DNA of 11,270 nucleotides, from assembly GCA_958414825.1 (NCBI GenBank), contig CATYXQ010000057.1:1-11270 (forward strand), read 5' to 3'. The notes beneath the pieces are model-generated. The model saw only the letters and a program-made list of their open reading frames with translations. It made no database searches and was not told the DNA's origin. Within the stretch, counting starts at the first letter, position 1. Every line of letters begins with the position of its first letter. This document shows, piece by piece, positions 5,376-11,270 of the stretch. The position numbers and the translations under genes were made by a program. Origin of the DNA: an uncultured Eubacteriales bacterium. Lineage in GTDB: Bacteria; Bacillota; Clostridia; Oscillospirales; CAG-272.

Positions 5376-6713
5376 ATGAACAAAGATTTAACGGTAGGCA
5401 AAACCGAACGGGTTCTGTTGCAATTTTCATTGCCGCTGCTCGGCAGCATTATTTTTCAGCAATTGTATAATATTGCGGATAGTCTGGTCGCGGGGAAGTT
5501 TATCGGTGACAATGCATTGGCTGCGGTTGGAAATGCCTATGAGATCACACTGATTTTTCTTGCGTTTGCATTCGGGTGCAATATCGGATGTTCGGTGATT
5601 GTAGCTCGCCTGTTCGGCGCTCAAGAATATCAAAGATTGAAAACGGCGGTTTATACTACGCTGATTGCGACCGGTGTTCTTTGCGTTTTGCTGATGATTT
5701 TGGGACTTTGCTTCAGCGATCTGCTGCTTCGCGCAATTTTAACGCCCGATGAAATTTTCGCGGACAGTCTTTTGTATTTGATGATTTACATATGGGGACT
5801 TCCGTTTCTGTTTTTCTATAATATTTCAACCGGTATTTTTTCCGCGCTGGGGGATTCCAGAACGCCGTTTATTTTTCTTGCGGTGTCCTCCGTTGTCAAT
5901 ATTTTTGCCGATGTTTTGTTCGTTACGGCATTTGATATGGGAGTTGCCGGTGTTGCGTGGGCGACTTTCATTTGTCAGGGTGTAAGTTGTGTGCTGGCCG
6001 TCATTTTTGTGTTTCGCAAGCTGCGCTCGGTCGGCGACGCGCGCGCGCCGCTGTTTTCGTGGAGACTGCTCGGCGAGATTGCAACAGTTGCGGTGCCGAG
6101 TATATTTCAGCAGGGCTTTATTTCGATCGGCAATATTCTGATCCAGGGGGTAATCAACAGCTACGGCACGGTTGTGACGGCTGGCTATGCGGCGGCAATT
6201 AAGCTGAACAATCTGGTGATTACTTCATTTACCGCGCTTGGAAACGGCATATCGAATTTTACTGCTCAAAACCTGGGCGCGGGTAAGCTTGATCGTGTGC
6301 AAAGCGGTTATCGCTGCGGACTTTTTATGATTTATGCCCTTGCAATTCCGGTGTCACTTTTATATGTTTTTGCCGGAGCGCCTTTTTTACGGCTTTTTTC
6401 TGATGAAGCGACAAGCGGTGCGGTTTCGGTTGGTCTGCGCTTTCTGCATATTGTTGCACCGTTTTATTTTGTTGCTGCTTCCAAGCTGATCTCAGACGGC
6501 GTGCTGCGCGGCGCGGGGTCTATGCTTATTTTCATGATTTCTACGTTTACCGACCTTATTTTGCGTGTTCTGTTTGCCTACATTCTTTCACCCGCTTACG
6601 GATCGGACGGTATTTGGTATGCTTGGCCGATCGGTTGGATTTGCGGAACCCTGATTTCGGTTGTTGCCTGTCTTTGCGGCGTTTGGAAGCGAAGATGGCG
6701 CCAGAAAATCTGA
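5376..6713 (+). CDS. MATE-family multidrug/cation efflux transporter
   Basis: This 445-residue integral membrane protein has about 12 predicted hydrophobic segments and two homologous halves. The first opens with VLLQFSLPLLGSIIFQQLYNIADSLVAGKFIG and the second with IATVAVPSIFQQGFISIGNILIQGVINSYG; such paired segments, including ALGDSRTPFI, are typical of MATE exporters. These use a sodium or proton gradient to expel cationic drugs or metabolites; the substrate is not predictable. Length is normal (about 450). The ATG at 5376 is preceded by GAAAGG (5364-5369). That site is the right arm of a small inverted repeat, CTTTC-aaaat-GAAAG (5354-5368), which could partly mask it in the mRNA. The gene stands alone, ended by the terminator at 6774-6812. 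Confidence 0.95.
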   Translation: MNKDLTVGKTERVLLQFSLPLLGSIIFQQLYNIADSLVAGKFIGDNALAAVGNAYEITLIFLAFAFGCNIGCSVIVARLFGAQEYQRLKTAVYTTLIATGVLCVLLMILGLCFSDLLLRAILTPDEIFADSLLYLMIYIWGLPFLFFYNISTGIFSALGDSRTPFIFLAVSSVVNIFADVLFVTAFDMGVAGVAWATFICQGVSCVLAVIFVFRKLRSVGDARAPLFSWRLLGEIATVAVPSIFQQGFISIGNILIQGVINSYGTVVTAGYAAAIKLNNLVITSFTALGNGISNFTAQNLGAGKLDRVQSGYRCGLFMIYALAIPVSLLYVFAGAPFLRLFSDEATSGAVSVGLRFLHIVAPFYFVAASKLISDGVLRGAGSMLIFMISTFTDLILRVLFAYILSPAYGSDGIWYAWPIGWICGTLISVVACLCGVWKRRWRQKI

Positions 6714-6773
6714 AACAATAACAGCGCTTGGTTTTTGAGAACGAAAAAGGGATTGTTAAAAAATCCCGAAAAG

Positions 6774-6812
6774 AAAAAAGTGAGAGGTTGAAAATCAGCC
6801 CCTCACTTTTTT
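6774..6812 (+). terminator. Intrinsic terminator of the MATE gene
   Basis: AAAAAAGTGAGAGG (6774-6787) pairs with CCCCTCACTTTTTT (6799-6812) with one mismatch around an 11-nt loop, ending in a T-run. A smaller hairpin GGGATT/AATCCC lies just upstream at about 6749-6766. Confidence 0.85.
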
Positions 6813-7007
6813 GCAGACGGCAACAGCGAAATCCACAGTTTATCGTATCGTCTTTGAAAAAAAGTGAAATAACTTTTTTACGATATTATCAAGCGAGTTT
6901 GTACGAATGAAAAAATGATAGAATGATATTAGCTTCTATTAACCAAACAACCGATGCCGATACTATATAGATGAAAGCTTTCAAAACGCGAGAAAGGAGT
7001 GGGCATT
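6813..7007. other. Leader region of the sigma-like gene
   Basis: This AT-rich region contains a G/C-poor hairpin AAAAAAGT (6858-6865)/ACTTTTTT (6872-6879). It also has a poor promoter candidate, TTGTAC (6899-6904) 17 nt before AATGAT, and a perfect 10-bp palindrome GAAAGCTTTC (6973-6982) just before the ribosome binding site AAAGGAG (6993-6999). No strong sigma-A promoter is visible, which would fit an alternative-sigma or autoregulated promoter but does not prove it. Confidence 0.4.
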
Positions 7008-8585
7008 ATGGATGAAACACAAGTATCTGACCTTATTTCTCAAAATTTGACTCAGATATACGGGTATGCTTTTGGCAGACTGTATAATAAAGACGATGTG
7101 GACGAGCTGACATCCGAAATCGTGTATGAAATTATATTGTCTGCAAAAAGATTGAAATCAAACACATCTTTTTGGGCATTTGCATGGAAAATCGCCGAAA
7201 ACACCTTTCGTAAGTTTATTAAGCGTAAGGAATTTACAAAAATGTTGGAACCACTTCCGGCAAATGATGATTTGAACTATTTATCCGTTTCTCCGGAAGA
7301 AGAATACGTAGAAACAGAAGCGAAAAATGAAAGCCTGTATCTTTTAAGATGCGAACTGTCCTTACTGTCAAAGACACACCGTGAAGTCTGTGTTTCGTAC
7401 TACATTTACAACAAAAGCTGCTCCGAAATCGCAGATGAACAGAACATCAGTATTAATATGGTAAAGTACCATTTGTTCAAGACCCGAAAATTATTGAAAG
7501 AGGGAATAGGTATGACGAGAAAATTAGGAGAGAAAAGCTATAATCCCGGCACATTCAGAATTAACTTCTGGGGAGACAGAAATTATTACGGCAATCTGTT
7601 TAATCGCAAATTGCCTGGTTCAATCATGCTTGCCGCATATGATATGCCAATGAGTGCGGAAGAACTCTCAATAGAACTTGGTGTTTCGATGCCGTATCTC
7701 GAAGAAGAAATCGAAACCCTCGAAACTGCCGGAGCGCTTAAAAAAACTGCTGGCAAATACCGCACAAACCTCGTTATATTAACAGAGGTATATGAAAAAT
7801 ACTTTGCCGCAAAGGTTGTCAACAGTTATCCGCCAGTTGCAAAAAAGGTTTTTAATGAAGTGCAAATTCTTCTGCCGCAGATACGCGCTGTAAACTTTTC
7901 GGGTAATTCTTACGATGATAATCGCCTGATGTGGACTGCATTAAATATTGCCATGCTTTGCGGTTATGAAATTGCTAAGGCAAAATCACCGATAGGCAAA
8001 GCTCCGAAGCTTCCGCTCGGATCTTACGGATTTTTGTTCGGGCATGACAATGATTACACTGTACATCATTTCGGCGGTATATGTATGGAGGTATGGAACA
8101 AACCTGAAACCGCATGGTTTTCTGCTGAAAACTACTCGGTTATCGACTCATGCCAACATTTTGTTCATAATAAGTTCGATATGAAAATCGAGGCAATGTG
8201 TTCCGCGATTCTTGAAGAAAAGCCAAACGAATTAAATGATACGATTCTGGAACTTATTGACGGCGGGTTTGTTTTATGTGTGGACGGGGTTATGAAAGCA
8301 AACTTTGCAGTGTTCAATCAACAGTCATATCAAGATGTTTGCAGGATTCTGAAGCCGATTGCAGATTTGGTGGCTGATTTGATGATAAGAATATCTGATA
8401 TGGCAGAACACACACTTGTTGACTTTGTTCCGGAGTCTGTGAAAACCCAGTGTGGTGACATAGTAAAGATACATCATCGCCTCGATGTTGCTGCCATCCT
8501 GATGGAAGAATTGGTTGCTGATAAGAAGTTAATAGTTCCTTCTGTGAAAACTCCAATTTGTGTGTTTGGTGTAAAAGCAAATTGA
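7008..8585 (+). CDS. ECF-type sigma-70 factor fused to a winged-helix-like and uncharacterised C-terminal domain
   Basis: This 525-residue protein starts like an ECF sigma factor. Region 2 spans about residues 10-74 (YNKDDVDELTSEIVYEIIL, then SFWAFAWKIAENTFRKFIKRK). Region 4 spans about 113-167 (LSLLSKTHREVCVSYYIYN, then CSEIADEQNISINMVKYHL). Typical ECF factors end there, at roughly 160-200 residues; this one continues for some 350 more. A probable winged helix lies at about 200-258 (MSAEELSIELGVSMPYLEEE, with TAGALKKTAGKYRTN as the wing). The remaining 265 or so residues form an alpha/beta region I do not recognise (notable segment GFLFGHDNDYTVHHFGGICM). No signal peptide, membrane segment or neighbouring anti-sigma gene is seen, so the extension may be a built-in sensor. 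The ATG at 7008 has AAAGGAG 8 nt upstream and is preferred over an in-frame GTG at 6999. Sampled rows are about 37-42% G+C, lower than groEL and the dehydrogenase, suggesting separate origin. Confidence 0.85.
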   Translation: MDETQVSDLISQNLTQIYGYAFGRLYNKDDVDELTSEIVYEIILSAKRLKSNTSFWAFAWKIAENTFRKFIKRKEFTKMLEPLPANDDLNYLSVSPEEEYVETEAKNESLYLLRCELSLLSKTHREVCVSYYIYNKSCSEIADEQNISINMVKYHLFKTRKLLKEGIGMTRKLGEKSYNPGTFRINFWGDRNYYGNLFNRKLPGSIMLAAYDMPMSAEELSIELGVSMPYLEEEIETLETAGALKKTAGKYRTNLVILTEVYEKYFAAKVVNSYPPVAKKVFNEVQILLPQIRAVNFSGNSYDDNRLMWTALNIAMLCGYEIAKAKSPIGKAPKLPLGSYGFLFGHDNDYTVHHFGGICMEVWNKPETAWFSAENYSVIDSCQHFVHNKFDMKIEAMCSAILEEKPNELNDTILELIDGGFVLCVDGVMKANFAVFNQQSYQDVCRILKPIADLVADLMIRISDMAEHTLVDFVPESVKTQCGDIVKIHHRLDVAAILMEELVADKKLIVPSVKTPICVFGVKAN

Positions 8586-8593
8586 ATAATGCA

Positions 8594-8739
8594 AAAGAGG
8601 CTGTCGTATAGCATCAATAATTTGTGAACAACTTGTGCGACAGTAAGAAAAAATCTCCCTCATTCCATGCAATGAGAGAGATTTTTGTTTAATTTATACA
8701 GGACTTTTCAGAAAATATTTGATTTTCGACAGCCCCTTT
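8594..8739. repeat. Small element with imperfect terminal inverted repeats (MITE-like)
   Basis: AAAGAGGCTGTCG (8594-8606) and CGACAGCCCCTTT (8727-8739) are inverted copies with one mismatch over 13 bp, enclosing about 120 bp without coding potential. GGCTGTC-type ends occur on some insertion sequences of Firmicutes. An internal CGACAG (8638-8643) repeats the inverted end. No clear target-site duplication is visible, so it could equally be a degenerate IS remnant or an elaborated terminator region. Confidence 0.45.
8648..8690. terminator. Bidirectional intrinsic terminator between the sigma-like gene and groEL
   Basis: A 15-bp stem with one C/A mismatch pairs 8649-8657 (AAAAATCTC) with 8678-8686 (GAGATTTTT), and CTCATT 8659-8664 with AATGAG 8671-8676, around loop CCATGC. 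Both strands leave the stem into T-rich tracts. It can therefore end the plus-strand sigma-like transcript and the convergent groES-groEL transcript. Confidence 0.85.
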
Positions 8740-8789
8740 GTTCCGGGAGTTTTTAACAATTCTTTTTGAATATCGTTTGGTTTCCCGAA

Positions 8790-10418
8790 TTAATACATGC
8801 CGCCCATTCCGCCGCCGGCTGCGGGAGCCGCCGGTTCCGGTTCCGGCTGATTTGCAACAACCGCTTCGGTTGTCAGAACGGTAGAAGCGATGGAAGCAGC
8901 ATTCTGCAGCGCGCTTCTCGTAACCTTGGTCGGGTCAACGATGCCTTTTTCCATCATATCCACGTATACTTCGTTGTACGCATCGAATCCGTAGCCGTCC
9001 TTGCCGCTGTTTTTAACTTTGTCTACAACGACAGCACCGTCATGTCCTGCGTTTTCCGCGATCTGATAGAGGGGAGCTTCAAGCGATTTCAGTACGAGTT
9101 TGATGCCGACAAGTTCGTCGCCTTCAGCGCTGTCACAGAGTTTTTCTACAGCGGGGATGACGTTCAGATATGCGGTACCGCCGCCCGGGACAATCCCTTC
9201 TTCAACCGCAGCCTTGGTTGCGTTGAGCGCGTCCTCGATGCGGAGCTTCTTTTCTTTCATTTCAACTTCGGTGGCCGCGCCCACTTTGATGACCGCTACG
9301 CCGCCTGCAAGTTTTGCAAGACGCTCACTGAGTTTTTCTTTGTCAAACTCGGAAGTGGATGCGGCATGCTCAGTGCGAATCTGTGCGATTCTGGCTTGAA
9401 TGGCCTCTTTTTCACCGGCGCCGTCCACGATAATGGTTTTCTCTTTATTGACTTTGATTTGTCTTGCACGACCAAGCTGGGCAACGGTCGCGTCTTTCAG
9501 TTCCAGGCCGAGGTCAGAGGTAATGACTTCGCCGCCGGTCAGAACGGCAATATCCTGGAGCATCTCTTTGCGTCTGTCGCCAAAGCCCGGAGCTTTGACT
9601 GCAACGCAGGTAAATGTGCCGCGCAGACGGTTCAGCACCAGCGTAGTGAGCGCTTCGCCCTCTACGTCCTCTGCGATAATCAGCAACTTTTTACCGGCTT
9701 GTACGATCTGCTCAAGCATCGGGAGGATGTCCTGAATGTTGGAGATCTTTTTATCAGTAATCAGAATGTAGGCGTCGTCCAGAACCGCTTCCATCTTGTC
9801 AGAATCAGTTGCCATGTAGGGAGAAAGATAACCGCGGTCAAACTGCATACCCTCGACAACTTCACAATATGTTTCGGCAGATTTGGATTCTTCCACCGTA
9901 ATAACGCCGTCTGCGGTGACCTTTTCCATTGCGTCCGCGATCAGATTTCCAATCACTTCGTCGCCGGAGGAGACCGTGCCGACCCTTGCGATGTCGGCCG
10001 AACCGTTTACTTTCTTTGCGTTTGCAATCAGGCGTTCAACTGCAGCGTCAACCGCTTTAGCCATTCCTTTGCGGAGAATCATCGGGTTTGCGCCGGCAGT
10101 GACGTTTTTCATGCCCTCGTGAATCATCGCCTGTGCGAGCAGAGTTGCGGTTGTCGTGCCGTCGCCTGCCGCGTCGTTTGTCTTGGAGGCTACCTCTTTG
10201 ACAAGCTGTGCGCCGATGTTTTCGGAGGCGTTCTCAAGTTCAATTTCCTTTGCAATGGTTACGCCGTCGTTGGTAATCAGAGGCGCGCCGTATTTTTTGT
10301 CCAATACGACGTTTCTGCCCTTCGGTCCGAGTGTAATTTTAACCGTGTCAGCCAATTTGTCAACGCCGCGTACCAGCGCGTTTCTTGCTTCTATACCGTA
10401 AAAAATATCCTTTGCCAT
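8790..10418 (-). CDS. groL: Chaperonin GroEL (Hsp60)
   Basis: The 542-residue subunit of the 14-mer chaperonin folds cytoplasmic proteins in an ATP-driven cage with GroES. Hallmarks are KITLGPKGRNVVLDKKYGAP, the nucleotide-site NDGVTIAKEIE and AGDGTTTATLLAQAM, RIEDALNATKAAVEEG containing the ATPase Asp, VPGGGTA, and the flexible C-terminal tail AAGGGMGGMY. Length is normal. The ribosome binding site AAGGAGG (10434-10428) overlaps the groES stop codon and lies 9 nt before the ATG; the intergenic gap is 15 nt, so the two are co-transcribed. It is controlled through the CIRCE element upstream of groES and ended by the hairpin at 8648-8690. Confidence 0.99.
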   Translation of the reverse strand: MAKDIFYGIEARNALVRGVDKLADTVKITLGPKGRNVVLDKKYGAPLITNDGVTIAKEIELENASENIGAQLVKEVASKTNDAAGDGTTTATLLAQAMIHEGMKNVTAGANPMILRKGMAKAVDAAVERLIANAKKVNGSADIARVGTVSSGDEVIGNLIADAMEKVTADGVITVEESKSAETYCEVVEGMQFDRGYLSPYMATDSDKMEAVLDDAYILITDKKISNIQDILPMLEQIVQAGKKLLIIAEDVEGEALTTLVLNRLRGTFTCVAVKAPGFGDRRKEMLQDIAVLTGGEVITSDLGLELKDATVAQLGRARQIKVNKEKTIIVDGAGEKEAIQARIAQIRTEHAASTSEFDKEKLSERLAKLAGGVAVIKVGAATEVEMKEKKLRIEDALNATKAAVEEGIVPGGGTAYLNVIPAVEKLCDSAEGDELVGIKLVLKSLEAPLYQIAENAGHDGAVVVDKVKNSGKDGYGFDAYNEVYVDMMEKGIVDPTKVTRSALQNAASIASTVLTTEAVVANQPEPEPAAPAAGGGMGGMY

Positions 10419-10433
10419 ATTCTTCAGCCTCCT

Positions 10434-10718
10434 TTATTCAATCGTAGCGAGAATGTCATTTTGACGAACGATCACATACTCGTCATTTCCCAGCTTGATT
10501 TCGGTTCCCGAATACTTGCTGGTGATTACTTTGTCGCCGACCTTTACGGTCATGGTTACCGGGTGTCCGTCCACGGTTCCGCCGGGGCCGACAGCAACAA
10601 CTTCGGCTACCTGCGGCTTCTCTTTAGCCGTGCCGGGAAGGATAATACCGCTCTTTGTCGTCTCTTCAAGTTCAACCATTTTCACGACTACGCGGTCTGA
10701 AAGCGGTTTCAATGTCAT
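10434..10718 (-). CDS. groS: Co-chaperonin GroES (Hsp10)
   Basis: The 94-residue lid of the GroEL cage contains LKPLSDRVVVKMVELEE, the mobile-loop segment TTKSGIILPGTAKEKPQ that docks on GroEL, VAVGPGG, VKVGDKVITSKYSGTEIK and the C-terminal DEYVIVRQNDILATIE. Length is standard. The ATG at 10718 is set by GGAGG (10729-10725) 6 nt upstream. The frame is open to 10751, but that part is leader sequence between the CIRCE operator and the ribosome binding site. It is the first gene of the groES-groEL operon. Confidence 0.98.
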   Translation of the reverse strand: MTLKPLSDRVVVKMVELEETTKSGIILPGTAKEKPQVAEVVAVGPGGTVDGHPVTMTVKVGDKVITSKYSGTEIKLGNDEYVIVRQNDILATIE

Positions 10719-10761
10719 GATATACCTCCATAATGAAGCCCGCGAGGGCAAATTTTAGAAT

Positions 10762-10800
10762 CCATAGTTAGCACTCGAAACATCTGAGTGCTAACTATGG
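10762..10800. promoter_or_regulatory. CIRCE operator with extended palindrome (HrcA binding site)
   Basis: The core TTAGCACTC (10768-10776), 9-nt spacer and GAGTGCTAA (10786-10794) match the CIRCE consensus perfectly. The symmetry continues outward for six more bases (CCATAG/CTATGG), giving 15-bp perfect arms. It lies between the -10 element and the groES ribosome binding site, where HrcA binding blocks transcription until heat stress. hrcA itself is not in the window. Confidence 0.97.
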
Positions 10801-10803
10801 TAT

Positions 10804-10831
10804 ATTGTATCATATAAATTCTAAAAATCAA
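10804..10831 (-). promoter_or_regulatory. Promoter of groES-groEL
   Basis: The minus strand has TTGATT (10831-10826), a 16-nt spacer and TACAAT (10809-10804) preceded by TG-A (extended -10). Predicted initiation near 10797 falls inside the outer arm of the CIRCE palindrome, consistent with repression by occlusion. Confidence 0.75.
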
Positions 10832-10898
10832 GACCTTTTTTGAAAAATTTTAAAATTTCGCAAAAACTTCACAAAAGCGGTAAATCTTAGGAAAAACA

Positions 10899-10914
10899 AC
10901 GGTTATACGGTTAT
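10899..10914 (+). repeat. Two tandem copies of an 8-bp repeat
   Basis: ACGGTTAT occurs twice without spacing, about 45 nt upstream of the symporter start. It could be a pair of half-sites for a regulator or part of its promoter region; no clear -35/-10 pair was found here. Confidence 0.4.
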
Positions 10915-10958
10915 TTGCAGTGTTTTTTTTGAATATATTCTTTTGGGGGTGATGCGCG

Positions 10959-11270
10959 GTGCCTGCATTAATTTTAGCACTTGAATGGGTCAACCAATAT
11001 ATTTTGTCGGTTTCGGCCGCATTGCTTCTCTTCGGCGCGGGACTGTACTTTACTTTGCGTTTCCGCGCGTTTTATATTCGGCATCCGCTGCGCACATTGC
11101 GCGCTATGCCGCTGGAAAGCGGGGCGGGGCAGATGCTGCTTTCGCTTGGCGGCACAGTGGGCGTGGGCAATATTTCGGGTGTGGCTCTTGGAATCCTGTA
11201 CGGCGGCGTCGGCGCTGTTTTTTGGATGTGGGTGGGCGCGCTGCTTTCCATGGCTTTAAAATATGCTGAA
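10959..11270 (+). CDS. AGCS-family sodium:alanine/glycine symporter, N-terminal part
   Basis: The first 104 codons run off the window end. The translation begins (GTG)PALILALEWVNQYILS, an amphipathic/hydrophobic N-terminus, and contains GTVGVGNISGV and GGVGAVFWMWVGALLSMALKYAE. These match the highly conserved segments of amino-acid carrier proteins (AlsT/DagA/AgcS type) that import alanine or glycine with Na+. The GTG start at 10959 is chosen because GGGGGTGAT (10945-10953) precedes it at a good distance and the frame is uninterrupted from there. A nearby ATG at 10952 is in another frame and stops within a few codons. It is transcribed divergently from groES-groEL; the full gene should be about 450 codons. 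Confidence 0.93.
   Translation, partial: MPALILALEWVNQYILSVSAALLLFGAGLYFTLRFRAFYIRHPLRTLRAMPLESGAGQMLLSLGGTVGVGNISGVALGILYGGVGAVFWMWVGALLSMALKYAE

Noticed and set aside
6728..6910. 60-codon open frame between the MATE and sigma-like genes
   Set aside because: It crosses the strong terminator at 6774-6812 and has low-complexity lysine/serine-rich content with no ribosome binding site.
8766..10700. A 644-codon open frame on the plus strand antisense to groES-groEL
   Set aside because: It lies wholly opposite two highly conserved genes, has a Cys/Phe/Arg/Asn-rich non-protein-like composition and no credible ribosome binding site. Such frames arise from the codon bias of groEL.

Overview
The window looks like a chromosomal stretch from a Clostridia-type Firmicute, possibly Oscillospirales/Ruminococcaceae-like. 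This is inferred from strong GGAGG ribosome binding sites, TTGACA/TATAAT promoters (some with extended -10 TGn), a perfect CIRCE operator ahead of groES-groEL, a GroEL ending in GGMGGMY, and Clostridia-like versions of the MATE, AGCS, MgsA and shikimate-kinase-like proteins. The order cannot be fixed from this sequence. Base composition is mixed: sampled rows of groEL and the dehydrogenase reach about 60% G+C, while the sigma-factor-like gene is near 40%.

Layout. (1) 1-210, minus strand: a tRNA pair, tRNA-Leu(UAA) followed by a truncated initiator tRNA-Met, with its own promoter. (2) 312-1849, plus: a strong promoter drives an AraC-type regulator translationally coupled to a divergent shikimate-kinase-like protein. 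(3) 1906-2112, plus: an orphan promoter, a strongly folded RNA and an intrinsic terminator form a likely small RNA gene; a large asymmetric bubble gives it some resemblance to 6S RNA. (4) 4588-2306, minus: alpha/beta hydrolase, D-2-hydroxyacid dehydrogenase and methylglyoxal synthase lie head to tail; mgsA also has its own promoter. (5) 5218-4745, minus: an ImmA/IrrE-type zinc peptidase without the usual adjacent repressor. (6) 5376-6713, plus: a MATE efflux transporter with a terminator, divergent from the peptidase. (7) 7008-8585, plus: a 525-residue protein with an ECF-sigma-like N-terminus, a probable winged helix and a long unrecognised C-terminal domain, with no anti-sigma gene beside it. 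It is followed by a small element with inverted-repeat ends that contains a bidirectional terminator. (8) 10718-8790, minus: groES-groEL behind an extended CIRCE. (9) 10959 to the end, plus: the start of an AGCS-family sodium:amino-acid symporter.

Functionally, most of the window is housekeeping and transport. The mgsA/dehydrogenase/hydrolase cluster suggests metabolism of small 2-oxo or 2-hydroxy compounds. The least explained parts are the sigma fusion protein, the structured RNA at 1938-2112, and the AraC/kinase pair.
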